Below are positions 1 to 8,692 of a stretch of 64,000 nucleotides of DNA, piece after piece. The DNA comes from Dethiothermospora halolimnae (GTDB lineage Bacteria > Bacillota > Clostridia > Tissierellales > VENL01). Under the pieces are notes generated by a model. It saw only the letters and a list, made by a program, of their open reading frames with translations. It made no database searches and was not told the DNA's origin. Made by a program: the position numbers and the translations under genes. Each line of letters starts with the position of its first letter. Positions within the stretch are counted from its first letter, which is position 1. Location of the stretch: positions 1-64,000 of the forward strand of contig NZ_JBAKFX010000002.1 of assembly GCF_037577855.1 (NCBI RefSeq), given 5' to 3'.

Positions 1-205
1 GGGTGATACGGACTTTAGTTTGTTATGCAACCTTATCCAACTATAGACAGCCTCAAATGTGATTCGTATACCTCAGACCGGGATTTTGCCGCCGACTTCC
101 TTCAGATTCCACCTCACGGTGGACACCCTTGTCTTCAGCTAGCACCTATATCACCTTCGGTGTTCGGGACTTTCACCCTATAGACTGTGTCCATGCTGGG
201 CACAC
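1..205 (-). mobile_element. Group II intron, 5' part (domain I), truncated by window edge
   Basis: On the minus strand the segment starting at 205 begins with GTGTGCCCAGCATGG, which fits the conserved group II intron 5' end (GUGYG). It continues with GTGAAAGTCCCGA and with GAAGTCGGCGGCAAAA-type blocks that I recognise from domain I of widespread Firmicute group II introns. The base composition is richer in G+C than the neighbouring DNA. The rest, including the maturase gene and domains V-VI, would lie before position 1. The boundary falls directly behind a terminator hairpin (212-237), the site preference known for class C introns. Class assignment is inference because the catalytic domain is not in the window. 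Confidence 0.82.
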
Positions 206-337
206 ATAAAAAACCTCCTATTGATTAATAGGAGGTTACACTTTGCCCGTGTCATAATAGTAGTTTATACCATTACTACCAAAATACCATCCTTATTAAT
301 CTCTCTGGACCAATTTAAAGGATCCTTTATGCAATTT
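206..337 (-). promoter_or_regulatory. PyrR-type pyrimidine attenuator leader
   Basis: The leader follows rluD, where pyrR or another pyr gene usually lies in Firmicutes. At 298-311 the minus strand reads GGTCCAGAGAGATT, close to the PyrR-binding consensus ARUCCNGNGAGGYU, followed by AAGG at 290-293. A downstream hairpin with a T-run (212-237) would be the terminator. The sense is known for the family: UMP-bound PyrR favours termination. The regulated gene is outside the window and separated from its leader by the group II intron. The G to A change in GAGG and the absence of the target gene are the main doubts. Confidence 0.72.
212..237 (-). terminator. Attenuator terminator hairpin
   Basis: Arms AACCTCCTATT and AATAGGAGGTT are perfect complements and a T-run follows on the minus strand (206-211). 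It is the terminator of the pyr-type leader and abuts the intron start at 205. Confidence 0.85.
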
Positions 338-342
338 CCTAT

Positions 343-371
343 ATAATATCATATAACTATATTCTTGTCTA
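343..371 (-). promoter_or_regulatory. Sigma-A-type promoter of the pyr leader
   Basis: On the minus strand TAGACA (366-371) and TATTAT (343-348) are separated by exactly 17 bases. This places the transcript start near 336, just before the PyrR-binding motif. The promoter sits between the rluD stop and the leader, so the pyr transcript can be independent of rluD. Confidence 0.65.
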
Positions 372-384
372 GTTTTTTATAAAT

Positions 385-1302
385 TTATTTTCCCATGGTT
401 CTTAAAGAATTTAACACTTTAACAAAATGGTCCGGCAACTCCGCACTAAACTCCATATATTTTTTTGTTCTAGGATGTACAAAGCCTATAACTTTAGCAT
501 GTAGTAACTGTCCCTTTAAATTAAACTTTTGCTTTTTACTACCATAGACAGGATCCCCAACTACAGGATGTTTAATATATGAAGCATGAACCCTTATTTG
601 ATGGGTTCTACCTGTTTCTAGCTGAGCTTGTAGTAATGTATATTGAGTAAATCTTTCTAAAACTGTAAAGTGGGTAGTGGCTTCTCTGCTATTTTTATAT
701 ATCACCGCCATTTTCTTTCTATCTTTAGGATGTCTCCCTATGGGGGCATCAACCGTTTTATTATCTTCCCTAAGGTTTCCTTCAACTAGAGTGTAATACT
801 TTCTGGTTATACTATGCTCCTTTAATTGTTCCGACAAACTCATATGGGCAAGATTGGTTTTTGCTATCATAAGTAATCCCGATGTATCCTTATCTATTCT
901 ATGTACTATTCCCGGTCTTATAACTCCGTTTATAGATGATAAACTATCTAGATTATATAATAGAGCATTAACCAAGGTTCCATTATAGTTTCCTGGAGCC
1001 GGATGTACCACCATCCCTTGGGGTTTATTAACAATAGCAACATCATCATCTTCATATACTATTTCAACTGGTATATTTTCTGCCTTTACCTCTAATTTTT
1101 TAGGCTCTGGCAAATTAACCACTATACTATCCCCTTGATTGACTGGATATTTAGGTTTTATGTTCTTACCATTTACTTTAACCAGATTATCTTTAATAAG
1201 CTTCTTTATATATGACCTTGATACTTCATCTAGTTCATCTGCTAAATATGAATCTATTCTTTCACCATCATCTTCATCTACTAATATCTCTATAATATCC
1301 AT
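385..1302 (-). CDS. rluD: RluA/RluD-family 23S rRNA pseudouridine synthase
   Basis: This cytoplasmic enzyme converts uridines to pseudouridine in rRNA. The 305-residue protein has an N-terminal S4 RNA-binding domain (about residues 10-70) and the RluA catalytic domain. The signature HRIDKDTSG holds the catalytic aspartate at D137, and RTHQIRVH near the C-terminus is also typical. The start ATG has AGAAAGAGTGG upstream. It lies 17 bases after lspA, and the lspA-rluD-pyr order is common in Firmicutes. The exact target uridines cannot be told, so the symbol is by family (the Bacillus homologue is ylyB). Confidence 0.93.
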   Translation of the reverse strand: MDIIEILVDEDDGERIDSYLADELDEVSRSYIKKLIKDNLVKVNGKNIKPKYPVNQGDSIVVNLPEPKKLEVKAENIPVEIVYEDDDVAIVNKPQGMVVHPAPGNYNGTLVNALLYNLDSLSSINGVIRPGIVHRIDKDTSGLLMIAKTNLAHMSLSEQLKEHSITRKYYTLVEGNLREDNKTVDAPIGRHPKDRKKMAVIYKNSREATTHFTVLERFTQYTLLQAQLETGRTHQIRVHASYIKHPVVGDPVYGSKKQKFNLKGQLLHAKVIGFVHPRTKKYMEFSAELPDHFVKVLNSLRTMGK

Positions 1303-1319
1303 TAAACCACTCTTTCTAA

Positions 1320-1772
1320 TTAATATTCATATTTATCTGTTAGTACTAAATATGCAAATAATATGGTTCCCACTACTATTACACTATCTGCTATATTAAA
1401 CACTGGATAGTCGTAAAAACTACCAAATTTTACATCAATAAAATCCACCACATATCCATATTTTATTCTATCTATTAGATTTCCAATAGCCCCAGAAATT
1501 ATCATCACCATTGAAATCTTTGACATAGTAGTTAATTTCTTGTTTTTAATTAAGTAAAAAATAATACCTATAATAACTATTATGGTCACGATAATTAAAA
1601 ACACTTTTTTATCTTGTAGTTTGCCAAAAGCTGCACCATAATTTTCAAGATAGTTAAATTGAAGAAAATTATCAATAATAACATAGGGTAAGTCATTTTT
1701 TAATAAATCAATTGCATAAAACTTAGTTATCTGGTCTATCAATACTAGTGATATAAATATAATATAATACAT
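1320..1772 (-). CDS. lspA: Lipoprotein signal peptidase (signal peptidase II)
   Basis: LspA cleaves the signal peptide of diacylglyceryl-modified prolipoproteins in the membrane. With the start at 1772 the protein has 150 residues and four membrane segments. The catalytic pair is present as D110 in VVDFIDV and D129 in FNIAD, with GNLIDR just before. A longer frame reaches 1808, but the ATG at 1772 is chosen because AGAGGAGG lies at ideal distance upstream and the protein then starts directly with the first membrane helix, as in the family. One likely client lipoprotein (the solute-binding protein at 39970-41325) is in this window. Confidence 0.95.
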   Translation of the reverse strand: MYYIIFISLVLIDQITKFYAIDLLKNDLPYVIIDNFLQFNYLENYGAAFGKLQDKKVFLIIVTIIVIIGIIFYLIKNKKLTTMSKISMVMIISGAIGNLIDRIKYGYVVDFIDVKFGSFYDYPVFNIADSVIVVGTILFAYLVLTDKYEY

Positions 1773-1859
1773 ATATTCCTCCTCTATTTTTTCTGACTTT
1801 GTCAACATTATATATACATTTTAAAGTATTATTGTATTTATTACAACCAATGATTTATA

Positions 1860-2873
1860 TTAAGAACCTTTTATATATTCAATAGCTTTATCAAGTTGTT
1901 GTTTTTTATCCCTATCTTCAACTATTTTTCGTTCATTGTCACTTTGGATTTTTTTATAATATTCATTTAAGTGACCTATTTTTATATCGGGTTCAATACC
2001 ATTAGTCTTAATTTTTTCTGAATTTGGACCCTCCATCTTATTTGTAATAAAAAGCATCCCTGAGTCGTCTTCAAACCTTCTTATACCATAGGATATAGAC
2101 TTACCATATGTATTTACTCCTAGTGTAGTAACATTATCTAAATTCCCCTTTAAAGCTAATATGAAAAGTTCTGAGACACTGGCAGTATTATTATTTGTAA
2201 GGACAACTATTTCATCAAATTTCAGTTTTCTTTCATCCTCTGAGTAGACTTTCTCAATCCCATCTGAAGAATTCAGTCTATATATGATCTTGCCCTTTTT
2301 TAATAAAAGGTCAACTATCTTTTTCATATCTGTAAAGTTACCCCCAGAATTATCCCTTAAATCTATTATTAAATTTTTGTGTGTCTTTAATTCATCCATA
2401 TGGGAATAAAATTTTTCATACGTTATCCCATCATAAAATGCCTGTATATTAATATAGTAAATTTCTTTGTTTATTTCTCTACCTATTAATTCATTTGCCC
2501 TTTTTTCCCTCGTTTTTTTAAAATTATTCATCCACTTTTCTGTTTTAAACCCATTATATCTTTTCCATTTATCAGCTTCTAATTCACTTAAATCTTCTAA
2601 TACCATGGTTATTATATAGTTTTCAAAATCTTTTTGTAAATCTCCTTTATAATCATCTCCTAATCTGCTCTTTAACACTTTTTTTATATTTTCCTTATTA
2701 TAATAACTTGTTAAAATATCCTCTTTCATCACGAGTAATTTATCATTTCTAATGTGAAAGTATTCTTGTACTATTAAGAAAACAAAAGCAGTTACTATTC
2801 CCAATAAAACAATAAGAAAATTTTCAATTATTTTTCTTAATTTAGACTTATTTGCTTTTTTATTTTTTATCAC
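1860..2873 (-). CDS. S41-family (C-terminal processing-like) peptidase, membrane anchored
   Basis: The 337-residue protein has a basic N-terminus, one membrane segment (about residues 17-36) and an extracytoplasmic S41 core. The core shows DLRDNSGG (171-178), the nucleophile motif TASVSE (230-235) and TYGKS with the putative catalytic lysine at K258. I see no clear PDZ domain between the anchor and the catalytic core, unlike CtpA/CtpB. The start is GTG with GGGGGAT six bases upstream. The region between residues 50 and 135 is helical and charged with no recognised domain. Substrate unknown; a role in cell-wall or sporulation proteolysis is only an inference from the family. Confidence 0.8.
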   Translation of the reverse strand: MIKNKKANKSKLRKIIENFLIVLLGIVTAFVFLIVQEYFHIRNDKLLVMKEDILTSYYNKENIKKVLKSRLGDDYKGDLQKDFENYIITMVLEDLSELEADKWKRYNGFKTEKWMNNFKKTREKRANELIGREINKEIYYINIQAFYDGITYEKFYSHMDELKTHKNLIIDLRDNSGGNFTDMKKIVDLLLKKGKIIYRLNSSDGIEKVYSEDERKLKFDEIVVLTNNNTASVSELFILALKGNLDNVTTLGVNTYGKSISYGIRRFEDDSGMLFITNKMEGPNSEKIKTNGIEPDIKIGHLNEYYKKIQSDNERKIVEDRDKKQQLDKAIEYIKGS

Positions 2874-2958
2874 ATCTATCCCCCTAAACTTATTTCTTTG
2901 ATATTTATTATAATAAATATCAAAGAAAAGAACAAATAAAATTAATGAATATTAAAAA

Positions 2959-2982
2959 GAGCCAGACCCATTAGTCTAGCTC
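2959..2982 (-). terminator. Terminator overlapping the end of the YteA-like gene
   Basis: The minus strand reads GAGCTAGAC, a short loop and GTCTGGCTC followed by TTTTT. The stop codon at 2971 lies in the loop, so coding sequence forms half of the hairpin. Confidence 0.75.
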
Positions 2983-3669
2983 ATCTTCATATTTATTTTC
3001 ACTAACTTTTTGTTCATCGGGAATGTCTTCTCTGTTATACCCTTCAAGCTGTCCCTTATAGTACCCTTCTGATATTTGTTCCACTTCTTCCACAATTCCT
3101 GGGTCCCTTTCATCATATACTCCCAAATCGTCTCCACCTGAGTAGGATTCATCATCTTTGACCTCGTTGTATCTAGCCACCGCCTGATAGCTATCTTCTC
3201 CATCAAATTCGACTGTATCTTCCTCAGAAATATCTTTAAAGCTTCTACCAAAGGGAAATCCTAAAGCCTCTTCTTCTAGAGGTCTATAGTCTATTTTTGT
3301 TTCCACAGGAGATTCATCTGTTACGCAATCTACACAGGTTTTTGCATGGGGTATTATCTCTAATCTTTCTTCTTTAATATCATTACCACATAGTTCACAT
3401 TTTCCATAACTTCCATCTTTGATTTTATCTAAAGATATATCTATTTCACTTAATAAAGATTTATCAAAATTTTTAAGATTCATATTATGCTCTGCCATGA
3501 ACATTTCTGCCCCTAAATCTGCAGAATGATTATCATACATTGACAATTCATCAAAGTATTCCGGCATAGAATCATTCATGTTTTTACTTAAATTTTTCAT
3601 ATTTTGTCTTAATTCTTTTTTTTCATTTAATAAAAGCTTTTTATAGTGATCTAACTTATTTTTATCCAT
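2971..3669 (-). CDS. YteA-like TraR/DksA C4 zinc-finger protein
   Basis: The 232-residue protein starts with a charged coiled-coil region (residues 1-85) and has a C4 zinc finger with C91, C94, C112 and C115 (CELCGN...TCVDC). The remaining half is acidic and rich in Tyr, Asp and Glu. This architecture matches the YteA family of Firmicute DksA-like proteins, annotated as sporulation-associated. DksA relatives bind RNA polymerase through the secondary channel; whether this one does is not known. Start ATG with AGGAGG nine bases upstream. It is separated from the S41 gene by its own terminator. Confidence 0.85.
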   Translation of the reverse strand: MDKNKLDHYKKLLLNEKKELRQNMKNLSKNMNDSMPEYFDELSMYDNHSADLGAEMFMAEHNMNLKNFDKSLLSEIDISLDKIKDGSYGKCELCGNDIKEERLEIIPHAKTCVDCVTDESPVETKIDYRPLEEEALGFPFGRSFKDISEEDTVEFDGEDSYQAVARYNEVKDDESYSGGDDLGVYDERDPGIVEEVEQISEGYYKGQLEGYNREDIPDEQKVSENKYEDELD

Positions 3670-3750
3670 ATATATCCTCCTGAAAAGCAGCTTTTATTTG
3701 TGGATATATATTATTATTTACTGGGGACTTCTTTTTATGTATGTATAGTT

Positions 3751-4032
3751 TTATAAACTATTTTGTACTATTTTAACTATTTCTGCTATAAAATCTCCTA
3801 TTAAAGGTAAATTTAACTCTATTATCTTTTGAAGTAAATATATAACGATTGCACCAAGCAACGTGAATCCCACTGCCATACCAAAACCTCTAGCTATTCC
3901 ACTTATAAAATTTATATATAATAGCCTCCATTTATTATCCATCAAATCTACATACTGAGATATTTTTGATTTCTCTATTGAAATAGATAGTTCTTCTACC
4001 TTTTCTTCTAATTTATCCTTAGGTTTTCCCAT
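3751..4032 (-). CDS. DUF5665 small membrane protein
   Basis: The 93-residue protein has a predicted helix at residues 1-35 and a membrane segment at about residues 50-70, with a second weaker hydrophobic helix to the C-terminus. It matches my memory of the DUF5665 family found near divIVA and ylm genes in Clostridia. Function unknown. RBS AAAGGGG lies upstream of the ATG. Confidence 0.7.
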   Translation of the reverse strand: MGKPKDKLEEKVEELSISIEKSKISQYVDLMDNKWRLLYINFISGIARGFGMAVGFTLLGAIVIYLLQKIIELNLPLIGDFIAEIVKIVQNSL

Positions 4033-4414
4033 TAAAATCCCCTTTCTTTAAATTATTACTATTAAAACTCTATATATACTATTACCCAAAGTCAACAGAA
4101 TTAGTTGATGGATTTTAAATCCCAATAATATTTAAATAGTATAAAAACGACCTTAATTTGGCCGTTTTATATTAAAACTAAGTTTTATTATCTATAAAAA
4201 GACAACATTAAAAAGAAAAAAAACAGACTGTCCCTGTCATATTTTGCATTCCATATCTCCGTTAAAAGTAAAAAGAAGAATAATAAATAATCACTATTTT
4301 GCCTCTCAGACCTTTTTATCATTCACATCACTCCAACATAGTATTGTTATTATATACTATGTTAAAATATAAAATTAGTTACAAAAAGGATTTACTTTAT
4401 CTGTAAACCCCTTT
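4033..4414. other. Intergenic region without gene
   Basis: About 380 bases of AT-rich sequence between DUF5665 and divIVA. It holds one hairpin, AAAACGACC and GGCCGTTTT at 4144-4168, which can serve as the divIVA-operon terminator. The remainder has no open frame with a ribosome site and no recognisable RNA motif on either strand. Confidence 0.6.
4144..4168 (-). terminator. Probable terminator of the divIVA operon
   Basis: Nine-base arms with one mismatch, flanked by short A and T runs on both sides, so it could act in both directions. Confidence 0.5.
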
Positions 4415-4879
4415 TTAAATAGCCTCTTCTTCTTTAAGATCACAAAGTTCCTCTAAAGAATCCAGCTGTGATTTAAGTAATGTCCTAAATCTAGTCTTAA
4501 ATACCATCATATCTTTTCTTATATTTTCATATTCCTGTTTTATCTTAACCACTTCATTATCTGCACCTTCTATTATTCTTCTAGCCTTTTCTTCAGCTTC
4601 ACTTATAATCATTTGTGACTTCTTTTTTGCACTGGCATTTACTTCATCAGCTGTATTTTGAGCCATTACCAAAGTATCCTGTAGGGTTTTTTCTATATCA
4701 TTATAATGCTCCAACTGCTCCTTTAGCATTTTAACCCTTTCCTTTAGTTCTTTGTTTTCTTTATATATTTTTTCATAATCAACAATAACTTCATCTAAGA
4801 ACCCATCTACGTCCCCTTTCTTATACCCTCCTATACCAGTACTAAATTCTTTATTTTCAATATCAAGTGGTGTTATCAT
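4415..4879 (-). CDS. divIVA: Cell-division/polar scaffold DivIVA
   Basis: DivIVA binds curved membrane at poles and septa and recruits partner proteins. The 154-residue protein starts with the conserved membrane-binding module (TPLDIENKEFST...GYKKGDVDGFLDEV, residues 3-33), followed by heptad coiled coil to about residue 145. It is the last gene of the yggS-sepF-ylmG-ylmH-divIVA series, the usual order next to ftsZ or sigma genes in Firmicutes. The start ATG has AGGGGGGAGA upstream. Slightly shorter than Bacillus DivIVA (164), mainly at the C-terminal tail. Confidence 0.93.
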   Translation of the reverse strand: MITPLDIENKEFSTGIGGYKKGDVDGFLDEVIVDYEKIYKENKELKERVKMLKEQLEHYNDIEKTLQDTLVMAQNTADEVNASAKKKSQMIISEAEEKARRIIEGADNEVVKIKQEYENIRKDMMVFKTRFRTLLKSQLDSLEELCDLKEEEAI

Positions 4880-4892
4880 ATTCTCCCCCCTG

Positions 4893-5684
4893 TCATTTAA
4901 GAATTTTTACTATTATTCTTATTCTATCCTTTCTAGTGCGACCTAAAACCTTATCAAGCTTAAATCTACCAAATCCTTTTACAGAGATGAGATCCCCTTC
5001 ATTGACTTCTTGGGATACCTTGTTTATAGGTTCCCAGTTTACTTTAACCCTATCTCCATTTATATATTTTTGACTATCAGACCTAGAAATATTAATAGAT
5101 CCGCTAATTAATCCATCTAATCTTAAAGATGAAATCGTTGTGGAGATTTCTTTAAAATTTTCCTTTCCTTTATGTACTTGATCCAAAGGAATTTTAATGA
5201 TATTAACCCTTTCTTTTCCTACTTTATCTAAGTTATAAATTAAATAATCAATTATATCTTCCATTAAGACAATTTGTGCATAATCTTCATGTACTATTAT
5301 ATCCCCAATTTTTTCTCTTTTTATACCTAGTCCCATTACTGAACCTAAATAGTCCCTGTGACTAACAGTATGAAACTTAAAATTGCCATTTATTTGTATT
5401 GCACCCACAGAACTTTCTATAAACCCTTTTTCATAATAACTGGGATAAATTATTATGGACTTTCTCTCCCCTTGGTCATATCCACCTTCTTCGTGATAAG
5501 AAATATCAACGAACCTATTTAAAAAAGAATAGGATAACCTCCTTTGATATGGGTTTAGAAAGTCGGTAGTTTCAGTACTATGATATTTTAAAACCTTTTC
5601 AATTTTATCTAATACTTTTTTCATTGTGATTATCTGTTCAGTATCATTTATATGCTCTAAATATTGATTCTTATCTTGTATCAT
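4893..5684 (-). CDS. ylmH: YlmH-type S4 RNA-binding protein
   Basis: The 263-residue protein has the YlmH N-terminal region and a C-terminal S4 domain (about residues 185-260, with GDLISVKGFGRF). YlmH sits in the division cluster but its S4 domain points to RNA or ribosome binding; Bacillus YlmH has been linked to rescue of stalled 50S subunits. Three bases separate its start from the ylmG stop, which supports co-transcription. GGTGGT is the only ribosome-site-like sequence before the ATG. Confidence 0.9.
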   Translation of the reverse strand: MIQDKNQYLEHINDTEQIITMKKVLDKIEKVLKYHSTETTDFLNPYQRRLSYSFLNRFVDISYHEEGGYDQGERKSIIIYPSYYEKGFIESSVGAIQINGNFKFHTVSHRDYLGSVMGLGIKREKIGDIIVHEDYAQIVLMEDIIDYLIYNLDKVGKERVNIIKIPLDQVHKGKENFKEISTTISSLRLDGLISGSINISRSDSQKYINGDRVKVNWEPINKVSQEVNEGDLISVKGFGRFKLDKVLGRTRKDRIRIIVKILK

Positions 5685-5687
5685 ATT

Positions 5688-5969
5688 TTACCACCAAAAC
5701 AATAATCTTATTAATATACGGGAGATTAAATTTAAAGCTAATATCGCCAATAATGGTGATAAATCAATCATACCTGTATTTATGTTTAATTTTTCTATTA
5801 ACTTTCTAAAAGGAGATAGTATTGGTTCTGTTAATTGATATATTATACCAAATCTTTGGTTATACATCCCGCCTCCTATAAATGATAGTATTATCCTTGC
5901 AAAAATTAATAATTCAACTATTCTTACGAATACATTGATTGATCTATATATTAAAAATGTTATAGTCAT
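5688..5969 (-). CDS. ylmG: YggT-family membrane protein YlmG
   Basis: The protein has 93 residues with two hydrophobic segments (about residues 5-30 and 65-90) around the conserved loop LTEPILSPFRKLI. YggT/YlmG proteins affect septation and membrane organisation in bacteria and plastids. A GTG at 5978 also opens the frame, but it overlaps GAGGTGG; the ATG at 5969 has that ribosome site at five bases and is preferred. Seventeen bases separate it from sepF. Confidence 0.9.
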   Translation of the reverse strand: MTITFLIYRSINVFVRIVELLIFARIILSFIGGGMYNQRFGIIYQLTEPILSPFRKLIEKLNINTGMIDLSPLLAILALNLISRILIRLLFWW

Positions 5970-5986
5970 TAAATCCACCTCATAAT

Positions 5987-6445
5987 CTATTTATACCAAG
6001 AGAATAACCCTTTAGATTTTATTTCTTGCTTTATTTTTGAGTCTATTTCTACATTTTCTGGTGCAAGAATAAATATATCCTTGTCTACTTTTTGTATATT
6101 TCCCTCTAATGAATATAAAGCTCCATTTATAAAATCAAACACCTGTCTTTTTATATCACTATCTAGCTCCCCTAGATTAATTACTACAGGCTTCTTAACC
6201 TTTAAATCATCCACAACACTAGGGGCTTCATCATATTTTGTTGGCTGGTGTATCGACATCTTTATATTTTTGTTGGTATGTATATTAACCACCTTATTAT
6301 TCAGCTTACTTGGAGAGTGGAAGTTTAGTGGTTTTTCCATATCCTCCTCTTGCTCCTCCTCTTCCTCTATATACTCATCATCTAAATCATCAATTCCAAT
6401 TATATACTTAAATTTATCAAATAATTTGTTTGCACTATTACCCAT
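5987..6445 (-). CDS. sepF: Septum protein SepF
   Basis: SepF tethers and aligns FtsZ at the division site. The 152-residue protein has a short N-terminal amphipathic membrane anchor, an acidic linker (residues 18-35, nearly all Asp/Glu) and the C-terminal SepF core from about residue 80 (KPVVINLGELD, then FINGALYSLEG and a final FSWYK). RBS GGAGGG eight bases before the ATG. The operon position after yggS is conserved in Firmicutes. Confidence 0.95.
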   Translation of the reverse strand: MGNSANKLFDKFKYIIGIDDLDDEYIEEEEEQEEDMEKPLNFHSPSKLNNKVVNIHTNKNIKMSIHQPTKYDEAPSVVDDLKVKKPVVINLGELDSDIKRQVFDFINGALYSLEGNIQKVDKDIFILAPENVEIDSKIKQEIKSKGLFSWYK

Positions 6446-6456
6446 ATAAATCCCTC

Positions 6457-7146
6457 CTAATAATTTCTTTTACCGAAAATACCTGTACCTACCCTAACAA
6501 TATTTGCTCCTTCTTCAACAGCTATTTCATAATCATTTGTCATACCCATTGATAAATAATTCATATCCACATTTTCATAATTTTTATTTTTTATATTCTC
6601 AGATAACTTTTTTAAATCTCTAAACACATATCTAATATCTTCTGGATCTTCTGCATAGGGCGCCATGGTCATTAGCCCTTTAATTTTTATGTTATCATAA
6701 TCTAAAATTGATTCGATAAAAGGAATAGTCTCTTCCAATTTTAAACCATACTTAGATTCTTCTTCAGCAACATTTACTTGAATTAAAGCATTTACTATTT
6801 TATTATTTTTTTTAGCTCTTTTATTTAATTCCTTAGCCAAAGACTTTCTATCTAAAGAATGAACTAAATCTACTTTATCTATAATATATTTTACCTTATT
6901 ACTTTGAAGATGTCCTATCATATGCCACTTAACATCTTTTTCAATTTGATCATATTTTCTTTGTATCTCCTGTACTTTATTTTCTCCTATATGTTCTATG
7001 TCTAGTTTTAAAGCTTCATTAATTATATCTGTATCTACAGTCTTAGTTACAGCCACTAATGTTATGTCTTCTGGTGATCTTCCAACTTTTTTTGCTGCAT
7101 TGCTTATATTTTCTTTTATCTTTTGTAAGTTACATTCTAAATCCAT
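6457..7146 (-). CDS. yggS: PLP homeostasis protein YggS/YlmE
   Basis: This cytoplasmic protein binds pyridoxal 5'-phosphate without known catalysis and balances PLP and amino-acid pools. The 229-residue TIM-barrel protein carries the PLP lysine in LVAVTKT (K35), the conserved HMIGHLQSNK and the C-terminal VRVGTGIFG. Eleven bases separate its stop from the sepF start. RBS AGGAGG precedes the ATG. Confidence 0.93.
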   Translation of the reverse strand: MDLECNLQKIKENISNAAKKVGRSPEDITLVAVTKTVDTDIINEALKLDIEHIGENKVQEIQRKYDQIEKDVKWHMIGHLQSNKVKYIIDKVDLVHSLDRKSLAKELNKRAKKNNKIVNALIQVNVAEEESKYGLKLEETIPFIESILDYDNIKIKGLMTMAPYAEDPEDIRYVFRDLKKLSENIKNKNYENVDMNYLSMGMTNDYEIAVEEGANIVRVGTGIFGKRNY

Positions 7147-7169
7147 GTTTACAAGTCCTCCTATCTTTA

Positions 7170-8465
7170 TTAATTTATTAATTGACCCTCTTTTATTCTT
7201 GATGTGTTTAAAAATACTTCATCATACATTGATAAAGTACGCTTCTTTTCATTTTTACCATTTATATTTATTTCTATAATATTATACATATTCCCTTTGT
7301 CCACTATAGCATATTTATCATCTTTGCCCAATATTTTAACTGGTCTAAATTTGATTATTCCAGATATATCCTTTATATAAACCCCCTTTAGACCATCTTT
7401 CTCTATTATAGATTTTAGAGGAATTTTTAATCCTTTATAACTATTATTTATAATGGTAACATCCACATATCTCTTTTCATATATTTTATATAAATATTTT
7501 TTCAATTTTAAAACTAATATTGAATCTGGGTCTCCATTACTAATCTTAACAACTCTAGCAGTTAATGTGTCATCAATTCCATTTATTCTAATATCTAAAA
7601 AATCATTTTCTTTTAGGTTTAATATATTCTCTTTTTTTACTTTTATTGCAATATACCATTTAAAATTATCTATGATCTTAAAAATTGGCTGATTAACTTT
7701 TATTATGTCATTATTCACAATTTCTTTATTCTCTTTTTCTAACACATCAAAACTATCTAATCTAAAATCATTAATTTTCCCTATAGAGTATAGTTCTTCT
7801 AGTCCATCAATTTTATAACTAACAATTCCCGCTATATTAGAATAGTAATTTACAACAGAGTTTTTTAATATGTTTTGAAGTTCCTTCCTTCTATTTGTCA
7901 ACTTCTCTATATTAGATTTAGTGTATCCATTTTTTCCAGTTAACTTGCTATTTTTAGAAAGTCTTTTTTTTAGTTGTTCTTTCAAATTTTTTACTTTATC
8001 ATAGTTTCCATTATCCACTTCTTTTTTTATTTCCTCTTTTAGTTTTTCAATATAGGCTTCGTTTTTCTCAATATCATTTTCAAAAATAGAAGATGATATA
8101 CTATTACTATTTAAATCATTTAGCTGTTTATCAATATTATTTAATTCTTCCTTTAGCTTTTCATTAACACTATCTGTAAATATCTGTGCTACTTTACTTC
8201 CCGAAGATATTCTATCCCCTTCAGATGCTATTAATGTAATACTGCCGGGATTTTGGGCCTTAAATACCTTCTCATCTTTAATTAAAATTCCCTTAGCTTC
8301 ACTGGTTATCTCTAATATATCTTCCTTAACTGTTACAGTTTTTGAGTTATTAGCATAAAGAGTGGGTATTATGCGGAAAATAAGATATACGGTAACGACA
8401 ATTATAAGAATTATTCTTCTCTTCTTTCTCTTTTCTCTTCTTTTTTTTCTCTCCTCTATTGACAT
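7170..8465 (-). CDS. HlyD-like membrane-fusion protein
   Basis: The 431-residue protein starts with a lysine- and arginine-rich stretch, has one membrane helix (about residues 18-36), a first half-lipoyl segment (SEAKGILIKDEK), a long coiled coil (about 90-200) and a beta-barrel half. This is the HlyD/membrane-fusion adaptor layout. No transporter gene is adjacent. The frame also allows an ATG at 8504, but the ATG at 8465 has GGTGGTGAT, close to the full anti-16S complement, at ideal distance. It is the first gene of the yggS-sepF-divIVA run. HlyD-like genes at this spot are common in clostridia, and a cell-envelope role is inferred. Confidence 0.8.
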   Translation of the reverse strand: MSIEERKKRREKRKKRRIILIIVVTVYLIFRIIPTLYANNSKTVTVKEDILEITSEAKGILIKDEKVFKAQNPGSITLIASEGDRISSGSKVAQIFTDSVNEKLKEELNNIDKQLNDLNSNSISSSIFENDIEKNEAYIEKLKEEIKKEVDNGNYDKVKNLKEQLKKRLSKNSKLTGKNGYTKSNIEKLTNRRKELQNILKNSVVNYYSNIAGIVSYKIDGLEELYSIGKINDFRLDSFDVLEKENKEIVNNDIIKVNQPIFKIIDNFKWYIAIKVKKENILNLKENDFLDIRINGIDDTLTARVVKISNGDPDSILVLKLKKYLYKIYEKRYVDVTIINNSYKGLKIPLKSIIEKDGLKGVYIKDISGIIKFRPVKILGKDDKYAIVDKGNMYNIIEININGKNEKKRTLSMYDEVFLNTSRIKEGQLIN

Positions 8466-8692
8466 CTTATCACCACCACACACCTTTAGTATATACTTCT
8501 TCATTTATTATAAATTTCCTTCTTATTATCTATATAAAATAAATAATAGTTCAATCTTAGGAATAACGACCTAAAATTAAACTATTGACAAAAGAACTAT
8601 ACAAATAAATTGGACTTAATTCATATACAATTTAATTCTGTCTATTATATCATCTAATAAAATCGAACCCCTTAGTAAAATAAAATCTATCA

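Noticed and set aside
2976..3251. Second minus-strand frame inside the YteA-like gene
   Set aside because: It is an alternative frame of the same region with no ribosome site, while the longer frame has the zinc-finger motif.
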